From NCBI GenBank assembly GCA_003586115.2, contig QVOM02000025.1:46852706-46916705 (forward strand): DNA of 64,000 nt. The letters run 5' to 3'. This DNA comes from Salvator merianae (taxonomy: Eukaryota; Chordata; Lepidosauria; Squamata; Teiidae). The notes beneath the pieces were generated by a model, which saw nothing but the letters and a program-made list of their open reading frames with translations, was not told where the DNA came from and searched no databases. The first letter of the stretch is position 1; every line of letters begins with the position of its first letter. The translations under genes and the position numbers were made by a program. Below, one piece after another: positions 36,248 through 48,551 of this stretch.

Positions 36248-37200
36248 GGGTGTGATCAGATGGGCTATTTCAGTCAACTTCCAGACAAACTGAAGCTGGG
36301 GAGTCCATAAAGCTCTCCACAGAAGTTGCCCTCGTGGCACTCTGCAGCAGCCCGGAGACGATTCTTATGCAATCGGCTGAGCAGTACTCTCGGGATGATC
36401 TTTCCCTGTAAATCCCTCCCCCGCGTGAGCAAAGGAGGGATTCAGTGGAAGGGAGGATGGAGACTGCTGATGGTGCAGTCCCATTCATGCAACCAATTAA
36501 TGGAACAGCTGCAGAATCCTTCAATCAGGGACTTTATTCACTTTTTCTATGGGTACCTGGTGAAAAGGATTTATGAAGCTCTTGCTGCAATTTGTGTTTT
36601 AACAATAAAAGTTCCCACAGAGCTAACAAAGCACCGAGGCATCTCTTGGCACCAAGTAAAAAGTTATTTATCTCCTGGACATTTCAGGCAATAGGCAGCT
36701 GGTCCAACAGAGCTCTGAAATGGTGCTGACAGCTCAGTAGCTTCATTCCCGCTGTCTAACGGCGGAAGTCTCAGTGCCATTCCAGTAACAACATTGGAAG
36801 TACCCGTAACACTGCTGACATTTGGGACAAATCAGGAAGTAACTGAATAGGTAGCTGTTCACAGCATAGGCGCTATGGAGCTCTTAATTACAGAAGAAAC
36901 TGCCACCATTTGGGGTGAACTAGGAAGTAGCTAAATGGCGGGAATGGGAACCAATGAGAACAGAGAGACTCCCAAACCAGCCAATTGCACAGGCAGGAGG
37001 ATGGACCAATGAGCGTTCTCCACCCATTGCTAATGCCGTGCCTGGCTTCAAGTTGACTGCAGGAGGCTGTTGGGGCGGGCAGAAACGGGTGATGAGACGT
37101 TTCATTGGAGTGATATATGGATGATGAAATTTGCTTGCACTTTCTGATAAGTTGTCTGCTCATTTGCATGCGGATAAAAGTGGGCATATGTGATCACACC
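36248..37200. mobile_element. MITE-like element with GTGTGATCA ends (family E)
   Basis: The left end GGTGTGATCAGATGGGC and the reverse complement of the right end, GGTGTGATCACATATGCCC, match over about 16 bp. The 953-bp interior is less AT-rich than its flanks and has no transposase. Target duplication is not clear. The inverted ends suggest a non-autonomous DNA transposon of undetermined superfamily. Confidence 0.5.
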
Positions 37201-37583
37201 TTGAGTTTTGCATCAGAACAGAGAATATGTGGTGAATGGCATTGTGTGGGACATAAAAGAAGGTGGCAAGACACAAAGTTCCAGTTTAGAACTACAAAAT
37301 GCTTATGTGGAAAATGTCATGTTAGTGTGCTTTGAGTATTCACTTTGTATTTTGATTGTTCAGGTGGCTGCTTGCAGGAACAAATCATCCTTAGAATTTG
37401 ATTCAGTGAGTGATACTTTGGCTGAATCATAGTAAAACAAAACAAACACACTTCTACTGTAGCTTCAAGATAGCTTCCATACAATTTGAAGTTGGAATTC
37501 TTCACATGCCAGTCTACTCTTCCTCTTCCCATGAACATTCTAAGCAAGAGAAGATGCATTAGAGTTGAAATGAGAACATGATA

Positions 37584-37720
37584 GCTGCATCCAGATATCA
37601 CTTACATATTCTGCTATATTTGGATATTCCAGAATAAAGCATGGATGTTTCAGAATATCCATGCTTTGTTCCAGAATATCCAAATATTGCAGAATAAATA
37701 AGTGATGTCTGGATGCAGCC
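37584..37720. mobile_element. compact hairpin MITE (137 bp)
   Basis: Nearly the whole unit is one inverted repeat. GCTGCATCCAGATATCACTT at the left pairs with AAGTGATGTCTGGATGCAGC at the right. Further in, GGATATTCCAGAATAAAGCA pairs with TGCTTTGTTCCAGAATATCC. TA flanks both ends, which would fit a Tc1/mariner-type duplication but could be chance. A similar right arm recurs near 38505-38540. Confidence 0.65.
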
Positions 37721-37869
37721 TAAGGCACTTTTGAAACACTTATTTTGCGGCATGTGAACACAGCAAAAAGAAGTATCATTCTCTGATATCAAGTCTAGAA
37801 TCTGAGTAAGAAGTGGAGGACACTTTAGGCAAAGCACCCTGCCTCTTTCACTTAAAGAGAAGCAATTTG

Positions 37870-38140
37870 TTTTGAGCATCGTGTCTCTTCATAAATCAAT
37901 GGTGAGGGCACTTTTGGAATATTGTATACAATTCTGGTCATCACACCTCAGAAAAGATATTGTGGAACTGGAAAAAGTGCAGAAAAGGGGAACCAGAATG
38001 ATCAAGGCGCTGGAATACCTTCCTTACGAAATCAGGCTGCAATGTCTTGGAAGACATTGAAAGACTGTGTTTAAGAAGGGGCCTGGCTGAAGTATATAAA
38101 ATTATGCACAGTGTGGAAAAAGTGTGCGTGTGTATATAAT
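37870..38140 (+). pseudogene. CR1-clade LINE ORF2 C-terminal fragment
   Basis: The frame at 37872-38060 gives LHKSMVRALLEYCIQFWSSH then KDIVELEKVQKRGTRMIKAL, followed by LEYLPYEIRLQCLG. This is the conserved C-terminal region of CR1-clade ORF2, after the RT palm. A second frame continues with LRRGLAEVYKIMHSVEKV, so a frameshift lies near 38055. Reverse transcriptase motifs and the 3' end are absent. Fragment of about 270 bp. Confidence 0.75.
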
Positions 38141-41100
38141 GGTTCCCATCTTGGGCAAGAACAGATCTAAGAGTGACAATGCGGATATCCAAATTGGATA
38201 GCTGATTTAATTAATGCAGCTTAATGCAACTTTGAAAGCCTGAATATTTCCCAACACCCTTGTTTATACCTTTTCTCTAGGATCCCATTTCCTCTTATCC
38301 TTTCACTCTGTAAAAAAGGGAGATTGCCATCCCAATTCATTCCAGGAGCACAATTCATAATGTGTGGAGAACAGCAGTTGGTGGGATTCAAGTTGGGAAA
38401 TCATAAGGGGATTCATTATATTGAGGGGCTTTGCCCCATGACACTACCTCTCCCCAGATGTCAAGCATTCAGAGCTGAGGTTGCTTTATTCAGGAATATT
38501 TAAAAATAGTGGAATAAGTAAGCAGCATCTCGATGCAGCTATAGTCTTTTCTTACAGTATTTTGCTTGCTCTTGCATCATAACCAAATTTTGAATGGGTA
38601 AGAGAATCCCCATGCAGCATGCCTTGCAGAATCTCCTTTTTCCTCCTTGTTCACGGAACTGAACACACTGTCACACAGCTTTCAACTTTAAAGACAGAGG
38701 GAGCCTGTATTTTATTTCTGGCCAGCTACCTCTCCATCTTTGGCGACAAGTGAAACCTCATTTTTGAGCCACAATCACAACTATCCTTCTCTTTGGATAC
38801 ATTTTAAATGTCTTGCCAGATGCTATATGTTGCCATTTGACTAATTTGCCCAACTTACAAGTGTTTTGCTGCTCTTAGATGCATGTTTCTACCTGCCCAA
38901 CACTGGAGGTATTTTACTGCCACTTACTTTTTATTCTTTCTGTTTGGCTGGTAATGAAGTCATTTTTTGTGTGTCTTTTCAAATTTCAGTAAAGATGTTT
39001 TGTATTGAAAAGCCAAGTATTTTCATCCTCTCCCTTGGGATTGGCTCCAATCTGTTACTATTAAAACCAGATCCGAAGTCATTAAAATGTGAGAATGATG
39101 CTAAACACGTGTCTAGATCAGTTCCCATAACAACCCCAACAATCTAACATTGTGTAATAAATGTAAAATCGCAGCAAAACCTTCTTTTTTTTTTTTGCTA
39201 ATTATTTTTTTACACAAGAGTGCAAATTAATATATTTGCCATATTGGATAAATATAACATCTCAATTAGCATTCACATATATATATTATTTTATACTAGG
39301 GATGTGTGAATGAAAGACTGCTAAGACTGTAGTAGATAATACAAGTATAAGTTTTATTACTGTTGATATAAATATTTTATATATATTTTAATGAGTTGAT
39401 TATATAGCGTCTTTATAATCAAAGGTTCAAAACTTTTTTGAGACATCAGTCAACCTTCAAAAAAATCACATTACTAGAAGGTTGGTTCTTAATAGAGTTG
39501 TATGTGAGATGGAAGTACTAAACCATTTATTAAGAAAAATCCCAAAGTCTTCATCAATGGATGCTAGAGAAATTCATTTTGAGGACTCTTAAACTTTTTG
39601 TTGTATCATAATTCCTATTAAAATTACGCACACACACACAAACAGAAGTGTTTTCCATTAGTCACACTTTTTGCTTTTTTAAAATGTATCATCATGCCCT
39701 TATAATTTGTTTCAAATCTTTCTGAAGTGCTTTTATTGTCAGGATTATCTTATGTCTGGCCTAATGAGAGACTATTGCAAATGTTTCTGCAGAAATACTT
39801 GGTAGAATACAGCATACATTTTAAATAGTTAGGCATATGGCTTTAGGACACTGAATTTTGGTGGCTCAAAGACCACAGCTTTCAAGGTCAAATAGCATTA
39901 GAAATATGGATTTCAAATAGATTTAAGAGGCAGACTTTATCTTGGCTGAAAATACCCCTAAAGAAACTAATATAGTACATAATGCTTTGGACCTCTGATG
40001 TACTCAATTGACTTGAAAGTCTTAATAATCTGTGCAGGATTATAATTACCTTCATTGGGTCCATATTATGATCAACCATCAGAATGTCATATGTTGTTTA
40101 ATATAGAGATTAAGACTGAAATCTTATGTACATTTTCGTCAAATGAAAACAGAGTTCAGTGGAACCAGTTTCACAGAAAATAGGCAAAATATAGTGTTAT
40201 TAGGGTAAAAGAACAAGCATTTAGATAAATCTTTTATCTGAATTACTGTTTTGCCTTGGATTCTTTCAAAAGTTAAAATTCTAATATATGAAATACTTAT
40301 CTACGGACCAGCACTACCATTCTTTTAAAATATATGGCACAAAAGGTATGGGATAATACCTTTCTTGCCAGCTCTTTTTTAAATTGCCTTAATTCTTTGT
40401 GCAATTTCAATTGCACACAATAGAACCAGTGGAAGTGCCAAGGTTCTGATAGGAGCCTTATCTTTGACTGTGATAATACACAGTAACAACAGCTACAGTG
40501 GCAACAAGAGCATTTCTGAGGCAGCCTGAAGATGGGTCACAGGTCAGATCATTCACAAACCAGACTGCCCCACCTGCCTCTCATGAACATTCTAGGACTA
40601 CCTCCAGAGGGCAAGAAGAAAATGTGAGATCTTGTCTGGATCCTGTAATTGCCTCTCACAATCCCTGTCAGGAGGCAGGGCAATGTTTCAGGGCAAGTGT
40701 GAGCACTTACCTATCTAGATGCTTGCTCCTGCCATGGTGGGGCCACAAAGTACCTAGAAGTGTGTGATTGTGTGTGTGCAGTGGCCATTTTCATCCTGGT
40801 TTCAATGCTGCACATGCACAAGTGTGGGGGGCATTTTCTTCAAGGCCCATGGTGAAAGCAAGCATCCAGGCAGGTAAGTCATATTTCTATTCCAGGAAAA
40901 TCTGGGTGGAGAGTTGATTTTCCCACATCACACAATTTCATCACACAGTTTCATTCCTATATACAGAACTATAATGGGATTGTCACAAATATGTATGGCA
41001 ATCTCAACATAGCCCTGAGATAATCCCACATTTTAGACCCTCTCTAGATGGGACCTAGGCTACCAAAAGTGGATTAGATCTATAATGAGAACATGAGTGC

Positions 41101-41325
41101 CAAATGCTGCTGTGTCCTAGGTACCTTTGAGCCAATTTATTTTGATATGTGTGAACATAGCGTTTGACTAATCTGAACCATTCTTGATCTAAAGTGTATC
41201 AAAATGTGGTTGAGAGGAGAATGCATCAACAGGAGCACCTAACCAGTTTATCTGCCTCCCATAAGAAGGATAAACTTTGAAAATCAAACTGATTGTGCAG
41301 TGGAGGATGAAGCTCTGCTTCTGTC
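38141..41325. other. unassigned sequence
   Basis: About 3.2 kb without a recognisable gene. CTAGGGATGTGTGAATG at about 39298 resembles a hAT MITE left end but has no partner. 38505-38540 carries a stray arm of the 37.6 kb hairpin. ATGTGTGAACATAGC near 41146 resembles a family D end. Confidence 0.35.
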
Positions 41326-41760
41326 AGACCCTTTCAACATGGGCTACTGTTGTGATCCATGGAGGGTCATATAATCCTTTGTTCCACACATTCATGCAGA
41401 ACAGGAGAGGGCCTGCCCTGGAATACTCCATCCCCAATAGAGTGGAATAGAGTGCTAAAAATGATGTCCTATCAGCTCTGCTGGTAGACCTTCTCAATGG
41501 GATCTACCAGTGCACTAGTGAGCCCAGTCTGAAATAGCAGGCTGTGTGCAGAAGGCACATGTCTCACTGTTCTGGTATGTGAAGAAGTTCATTTCAGTGG
41601 TACAACAGGAAGCACTGTCACAAGTGCTTGTGCCACAGAATGGGCCTGGCTGGAAACTCCCCCTCCAGCAGCAACCCATCCCAGTGTGCGACAGGACACT
41701 TGTCCTGAAACAGAGCATCCTATCCTGTCCTAGGATGGGGAGAAGTGCAGAAACAGCCCC
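41326..41760. mobile_element. probable MITE family C copy 4
   Basis: The right end AGTGCAGAAACAGCCCC and internal CATTTCAGTGGTACAACAGG fit family C. The left end AGACCCTTTCAACATGGG is degraded. No 3-bp duplication is seen. Confidence 0.4.
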
Positions 41761-41904
41761 AGACCTCTTAATCGAAATTGATTGATCTGTGCATGTTTCC
41801 CATATGAGTGAATCAAAACTTTTGACCCTTGTTTTTGTTTTGTTTTGTTTTTAATCCCAGGCTCTTTTCTGAAGCCATAAACTTTCATGCCCCCTCCAAT
41901 TTTC

Positions 41905-42624
41905 TAGGGATGTGCACAATTTTTTCCCCTCCATTCATTTCACTGGAAATCAAATGTTGCCACTGTTCACATTCACACAAAATGGCAACATCGAAAGCTG
42001 TCACTTTCCATTTTCAAAGAAAAAACTTATGTAGGAACTTTCTCAAAAGCAAATCATTAAGATAGCTGAGGGGAGAGAGAAAACTCCCTCTGCAACAAAA
42101 TCTGCAAAAGAATAAACAGCACGACAGAGAAAAAGTGCCTGCAAGCACACTCACCGTATGCAGTTACTCACAAGTAGAACTCCTGAAATGTGATCCCATT
42201 GCCTTTCCTACCTCTCACTCTCCCCTCCCACCCAGATTTTTTTTTTTTTTTTTTAAGCAGCAATACCTGTTTCCTTGGCAACAAGGAACAGTCAAAGCAG
42301 CTAAGAGACTAAATAAAGCTGCCACTCCAACACAGTGACCAATCACACTGATGGCAGGAAAACTAGAAGGGAATGTTAAAAGAAAAGCAGCAAAACCGTA
42401 TGGGCTGGTTGCCTACTGCTTCTTGTCCGTCACTGCTGCAGCAGAGCAAAAGGCAAGAGGAAGGCAATGCAAAAAAGCATGAAATATTGTTAAAAAAGAT
42501 AATTTTTGAATTTGGTTTCGTGCTGTGCAAAAGGTAATTAGTCCACTTGCCTTTGTAAGGAATTGCCCGAAAATGCCATTTTCGTATGAATGCGAACTAG
42601 ATGAACATTTTCAGAACATCCCTA
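41905..42624. mobile_element. hAT-like MITE 3 (720 bp)
   Basis: Ends TAGGGATGTGCAC and GAACATCCCTA are inverted, with CAATTTTC (41897-41904) and CAATCTTC (42625-42632) as an 8-bp target duplication with one change. The interior shares GCGAA and CATTTTCGTA-like sequence with MITE 2 and contains a poly-T at 42238-42254. No transposase. Confidence 0.8.
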
Positions 42625-42889
42625 CAATCTTCTTCCAGTTTTTGCAAATAATAAAAAAAAATGCTTGCATCTTTCAAGCAATGGTGCTTGTTAAGAAGGA
42701 GAGCAATTTACTTTTCTACCATTTTGCATTTGTGGATTATATACAGGGCACTTGGGCGTTGATAAAAAGTGCGAAAAAGTAGACAGATGCCTTTGAATTG
42801 TGGTTCAGGAGATGGTTATCAAGTATATGATGGACTTCAAAAAGTACAAATAGATCAGTCTAGTATCAAATAAAACCTAACTGTTCCCT

Positions 42890-43140
42890 TGAGGCAATGA
42901 TCATCAAAGAGAAACTAACATACTTTGGATATCTGATGCGAACAAATGAAAAGCTAAGGGAAAAATACTTTGCAAGGTAGAAAGGAGCAGAAAAGAAAGA
43001 CAGTGGAGGTGATGGTAGATGGAATAAAAAAGGCTACTGGGATGATTTTAGAAGAACTACAAGACATTATTAGATAGAAGCAGGTAGAAATAGTGAATGT
43101 TTGTTCATACTTTTGCCAAGACTCAAACAACATACAGGGC
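42890..43140 (+). pseudogene. RTE/BovB-like ORF2 C-terminal fragment
   Basis: A short frame near 42915-42970 reads KLTYFGYLMRTNEKLREKYF. The YFGHLMR-type motif lies near the C-terminus of BovB and related LINE proteins. It is followed by a lysine- and arginine-rich piece and a W-containing block in a broken frame. Short and decayed; other LINE clades share similar motifs. Confidence 0.4.
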
Positions 43141-44867
43141 ATTGCATTTGCATCTTTTCATTTGGTATCTGTTGTCTTTGCTCTATATTATTTTTAAAAC
43201 AAAATAAAACAGTGAAATGAACAACCCAAATTGAAATGGTGCTTTACATGTGGATAACAATGAAGTTCCATCTGATTTCCATCAGATTCTGAGATATTAA
43301 GATATCAGAAATTTTCTTCTATTTAAACAATGGATTTACATTGTCTGTAGCTTTCAAATTCTACAGTCAATCCACAATTTCAATAGTTTTTGGAGTTGAA
43401 TACTGAAATATCGTAGCCATTTATAGATACCATCTAAATATAAATAAAAATAGCAGTATTTTTAGTCTGTAGTGAGCAACTACTTAGAAAGGCTGTTGAA
43501 ATGAAACTTGAAGGCCAGAGGTCTACTTGGATATCATGGAAATTTGATGGATTTCCAATGACTTGATTTTTTTTTTTAATAAAAAACAGCTTTAAACTGA
43601 AATGTTTCTTTCTAGCCCATCCCAATGTTTACAGATGTAAACCAAAATAACGAAACAGTATCTTGTAGTAGGAGAGGTGGGGAGGTGACACACACCTCTT
43701 TCTCACTGATTTTAGCAAGAATTCTAAGCACAAACCCTGTATACAGCAAGAGCCAACACACACATAGTAGCCGTGCTTCTCTGGAGGTGAAATGGGGGAA
43801 AGTCAGACTGAATCTTTCCTGAGAGCACACACTCAGCAGTTGGCTGTCAGTGTCCCCTCAAGGGCATCACATGAAGTTCAGTCTGTGTTGAATGTGAAGT
43901 AATGATAGAGTGTTATTTGGCCAAAACCAAAGGCCAAAGTTCAGCTTTTGTTGCAGGATACAAAAAGGACACCAGGCTAATTGAGGATCTTGATTCAACT
44001 CTTAAGATGGAGAGTGGACACTAGCACAAACCTGAGGTATAGCAGTGGATCCAGAAAAAGCTAGAGACACTGAGTAAATGAGATTTTTTTTAAAATATGC
44101 CAGAGCATACCCTGGGGATAGTTAGGAAACTGGACTATTTAGAAGGGAAAATGATAAACAAGGAAATTTATTCAGTCTGTCCCAGTTCGGTAAAAGGTTG
44201 CACTAATCCAATCAAGCATTCAATTTGGCCATCCACATTATCCTTGTGGCTACTTTTGCCAAAGGCACAAACCCCTAACAGTTTAAGTGTCATATTCTTG
44301 CAGCAGGATTGATGGGATTAAGGTTCTTTTTCTTTCTTCTTTTTTTAAGAAAGGGCTTTAGAAAGAAAAAAAACCCAGGCATTGTCAAATATTCTGAGTC
44401 TGTGGGCCTTATGAAGTAGAGGAAGTGCATCATGATGTGATGGGTGACTGTGCTCATCATGTCTTCTAGTAAATAAGATGGATTCTGGCCTCAGTGAATT
44501 CCATTGCTAAAATGGTCTCTGGCACTGTCAGCCTGGGTCCCTGGACTCATGCTACATATGTCCAACTCTGCAAAGTGGGCATGGTGTAAGAACCTGAGAG
44601 CATTACAAGTTATACCTTGTTGTATAAAACTGAACAAGATATAGACATATGATCTGGTTTCCATACAGCAATTCTTTTTCAGGTAGTTTCATGTTTGTTT
44701 AGAAGAAATACATTATTTCTTATGTACATCTTGCTTTTTGCTTAAAGATATCTCAAGGAGGGGAAAAAATAGATCAGATGAAATTATGAAACATTTTCTA
44801 AAATTGTGCAAAAGTGCTATTCAGAACCACAAGCCAGAAATTATATAAAAGTACAAATGGGATGAAG
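43141..44867. other. unassigned sequence
   Basis: No gene or recognised repeat apart from short T-runs near 43569 and 44340. Confidence 0.4.
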
Positions 44868-44898
44868 GGGGGGGGGGGGAAGTATGTATGTATGTATG
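44868..44898 (+). repeat. poly-G and (TATG)n
   Basis: Twelve G residues followed by three to four TATG units. The TATG run resumes at 46121 on the far side of the L2, so the two form one interrupted tract. Confidence 0.85.
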
Positions 44899-46121
44899 AA
44901 ATGAAATGAAATTTATTACTTATACCCCGCCCTTCCATACGGCTCAGGGCAGCTTACAACAAAATTAAAAACAACATCAAAAATATAAAACCATATAGCA
45001 AAATAAAATTACAAATCCTTAAAGCACCAGTCTACAATAAAAGCCTTTAAAAAGCTAAAATCCCAACTAATGAACAGAAACAATAAAACTAATATCTGAC
45101 AGACATATTAAAAAGTGCCGTCTTGCAGGCCTTGCAGAAATCAGCAGGATCCTGCAAGGCCCTCACTTCATATGGAAGATTGTTCCACCAATGTGAGGCA
45201 AATACAGAGAAGGCACGAGCCCATGTAGAGGCCAATCTTATGTCCTCGATCCCAGGCACCACTAGGAGATCTTTATTTTGAGATCTCAGTGACCTTGTAG
45301 GCTCATACGGGAGGGTGTAGTTCCTGAGATATGTGGGTCCCAGGCCGTGATATGCCTTAAATGTTAATAACAGAAGCTTGTACCTGATCCGGGGGTCCAC
45401 TGGTAACCAGTGCAATTCCCGTAGGACTGGGGAAATCTGGTCCCTAAAGGAAGTACCTGATAAGAGATGGGCAGCTGCATTCTGGACCAGTTTCAATTTT
45501 TGGGTCAGATACAGGGGAAGGCCAGCGTAGAGCGAGTTGCAGTAGTCTAAACGTGAGATGACAGTTGAATGGATCACTGTGGCTAGGTGTTGACGAGAGA
45601 GATAGGGGGCCAACTGCCAAGCTCTGCAGAGGTAGTAGAAGGCAGATGAAACAGTGCGTTTCACCTGGACCTCCAAAGACAAATTGGAGTCCAGGTGTAC
45701 ACCCAAGCTCTTCACTACAGTAGAGAGTTGAAGCTGGTGGCCGTCAAGAGCCGGCAGATTCAAGGTCCCGACTCCCCTGCGTCTACCCACCCACAGTACC
45801 TCTGTCTTCCCTGGACTGACCATCAAACCACTCGCTGTCGGCCATTTGGTAATAAATTCCAAACCGCGGTAAAATGAGTCAGGGATCGAAGACAGTCTTT
45901 CGGCCAATGGGAAAATCAGCTGAGTGCCATCAGCGTATTGATAACACTCAAAGTCAAGGGAGCATGCCAAATTGGCCAGAGGACGCATAAAGATACTAAA
46001 CAGTATTGGGGATAAGATCGCTCCTTGCAGTACTCCACACTGAAGGGAGCGCTGCTCAGAGATCTCCCCATTCACTAGAAGTCACTGGCTTCTACCTCGG
46101 AGGAAGGAAGAAAACCAATCC
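44899..46121 (-). mobile_element. L2-clade LINE, 5'-truncated (1.2 kb)
   Basis: On the minus strand it runs from within the reverse transcriptase domain to a 3' terminus GGGCGGGGTATAAGTAATAA followed by (ATTTC)-like units. The 3' end contains TTGTAAGCTGCCCTGAG, also present in the SINEs of this window. It is flanked on both sides by TATG repeats and so inserted into an existing microsatellite. Confidence 0.8.
45089..46118 (-). pseudogene. L2-clade reverse transcriptase, partial
   Basis: A 328-residue frame (45089-46075) begins in the RT palm. It has LQCGVLQGAILSPILFS (motif B region), then CYQYADGTQLIFPL, where the usual YADD is YADG, so one catalytic aspartate is gone. It continues through VKSLGVHLDSNLSL, ISRLDYCNSLYAGLP, LVQNAAAHLL and LHWLPVDPRIRYKLLLLTFK, a C-terminal series diagnostic of the L2 clade. 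Upstream of 46075 the frame carries WFSSFLRGRSQ and then one in-frame stop. The endonuclease and early RT are missing through 5' truncation. Despite the dead active site the frame is otherwise clean, so the copy is fairly young. Confidence 0.85.
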
Positions 46122-46300
46122 AATGTATGTATGTATGTATGTATGTATGTCTTTTTCCTATTTATATCCTGCTCTTTACTCAAGGGTTCTAGAACAGGTT
46201 ACAACAGCAAAAATACAAAATTTATAGGAGTTAAGGCATAATTGAAATACATTATAAAAGATCATTTGACTCGTAACTCACTTTGAAGATCTATTTCCCA
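46121..46300 (-). repeat. older L2-type 3' end with (TATG)n tail
   Basis: Seven TATG units (46121-46149) lead into TTTTTCCTATTTATATCCTG then CAGGTTACAACAGC, a diverged inverted form of the L2 3' terminus. The younger L2 sits in the middle of this tail. Right limit approximate. Confidence 0.55.
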
Positions 46301-47569
46301 TTGGATTGGTGCTGATCTTGCGAACTTACCAGGAACACAAAGCTACAGCCATTGATGTTGATTGCCATCCTGGTATAAAGCTATCAGGAAATATCATGAA
46401 TCCAAATTCAATAAAGCCACCAGTTGCACAAATCAATGTTACAGCACTGGGTGCTTGGCAATGTTGTAATCAACAGATTGCTTCAGACTCTGAGGGTATC
46501 AATGGTCTCACCAATTACATTCTGTCTTTACCATATGTACAGACCAGGAACTTGTGACCTGTGGCCTCTCATTAGCACAACAGTGTTAGGTAGCATAGAA
46601 CAATTGTGGACTGAGACTGATTATTCATTGAGACTAGAGGAGTAGAGGGAAAGTTGTACCAAATGTCAGAATTAGTACAACTGATTGTGAACAGTTTTAA
46701 ATTCAATATCAGTACTGAAACATGTGGACAATAAAGGGAAAGTGAGCTCAAGCTCTGAGAAATTGCATTTGGTGGGGCACAACTCACTTTGCCCTTAGGG
46801 CTAACTACTCTTGGATTTAACCTCGGACACCCACAGACAACACAACAGTGAAAGGCGAAATGTTGGAGCTAGGCTAAAATAATGGTTCCAATGGAAATAT
46901 GTTAATTCATTACATATTAATTACACATTAACAGGTCAGTGTAACTATTATTTTTTAAAGAAAAAAAGGGCAAAAGTTTTATAGTGTTTGTGCAGCAGCT
47001 TTTACAAAATCAACTTTCTAGTATAACGAAATGTACTAGGTTCTTCCCACTCGCTTGCAAGTCATAATTATAATCCAAACAAAGACATGTTACCATTTCT
47101 GAGCCTCCTACACAATGCTGTATTATTGACATTAATTAATGGCATTTTTCTTGTCTGCATTTGAATGCAAGTGAAAAGGTGTGCAAGTGAGGGTCGAGGT
47201 AACGGCTTTCTCAGTGACTCTGTGAATAAATTACTTCATGATGTGAATTAACATACTTTCAATTGCTTGTAAATCATTGTTGTTCAAGAAATGTAGGAAA
47301 TATTTCTGTATATAAAACCTTGACTGTGTGTCATTCTTTCTCTGTTAGCAAATTCCTTTAAGCTTTCTAGTTTTGTTTTCTTTTGGACAAATGATTGATT
47401 CTGCATTAGTGCAGGAATGAAAGTAACAACTTGGTACCCTTTAATTCTTCTTTTTTAAAATCATTGTAGGATTTTATGACTAAGAACCTGATGTAGTTGG
47501 TAAGAAAAACTGGGTAACAGCTTTGTTTTCAATAACATGCCTTCTACTTATTTTCTTTCTATCAGTGGT
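46301..47569. other. unassigned, possibly conserved noncoding
   Basis: No gene. 47090-47300 is AT-rich, non-repetitive and contains ATTAATTAATGG and GCATTTGAATGCAAG motifs. It looks like candidate regulatory DNA in texture only. Confidence 0.35.
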
Positions 47570-48551
47570 GTCAGGGATCAGCTACAATTGCAATCCATTA
47601 ATATGAATTCACTGTAGTTAGAACTTAGTAACTTCAAGTACTCTTACGATAAAGAAGTACTTTATTGCTTAGCGTAATTACATACAAAGATGCATACAAT
47701 GTTATAGGATTATTACTTGCTCCTCTCCTAAACCTGGTAGCATTGGGACAGGCTTCTAGCTGTGATCAGTCTTTTCTGAAGAGAACAACCTTGACTGGTG
47801 CAGCTCTGTACCAGGATCCCCTCCCAGTCTTGTAGCATCCCAACCCCTCTACAAGAATAACATAATTCATACAATGGGAATAGATTCTAAACTATGCAAC
47901 ATTACATTATACATGAATGAGGTATCCTTATAATGAACTACAAAATTGCTCCTTTATATGCAGGAGCCTATAAACCTTAATATATGCTCAAGAAAAAAAA
48001 AAACATATTTAACCATATGCATGAAATACCAATATATAAGAATGTATAACAGATATATGTGAATAATCATATTAACTGAATAGCACATGAGTTATTGATA
48101 AGCGTATAATAAAGCAATAATGATTCTGCAGTTCTGTACTTAGGATAATTGGCCTCTCTCCCCACCATTAGTTTTCTGATTTGTTTTTCTGATCTTCTTG
48201 CAGCAGCATTCCTTGTCCATAGCACCTTTATCTCTCTGGTGCCTTGTCATGGCCTTGGACCATCAACATTCTAACACACTTTCTCACAGAGTCGGCTGCA
48301 AACCCCCCTTCTTCTGAGCATAGATTTTAATGAGCTAACATTACAATTACTCAATAGTTGCTTAAAGCAACATAAGAAAACACAGGATAACATGATGGAA
48401 CATGACAAGACTTAACAGGCACAAGTCAGGCATCCTGGTGGTTGTATTAAAATTATTTCTCTTTGAAATAAATCTCAAGATGAAAAAAATACTAATACCA
48501 CCTAGTATTATAGTGGGCCTATCCAGTCCCAAGAATCATCCTTGACCTCAG
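47570..48551 (-). other. candidate solo LTR, low confidence
   Basis: Read on the minus strand, the segment would start TGAGGTCAAGG and end GATCCCTGACA. It has a TATA-like CATATAAAGG near 47955 and AATAAA at about 47663-47668. GTGG flanks both ends as a possible 4-bp duplication. No primer-binding site, coding region or second LTR was found. The evidence is suggestive only; chance matches would explain it too. Confidence 0.25.

Noticed and set aside
45089..46075. Intact functional gene of 328 residues
   Set aside because: It is the C-terminal part of an L2 reverse transcriptase with a lost catalytic aspartate and missing 5' domains.
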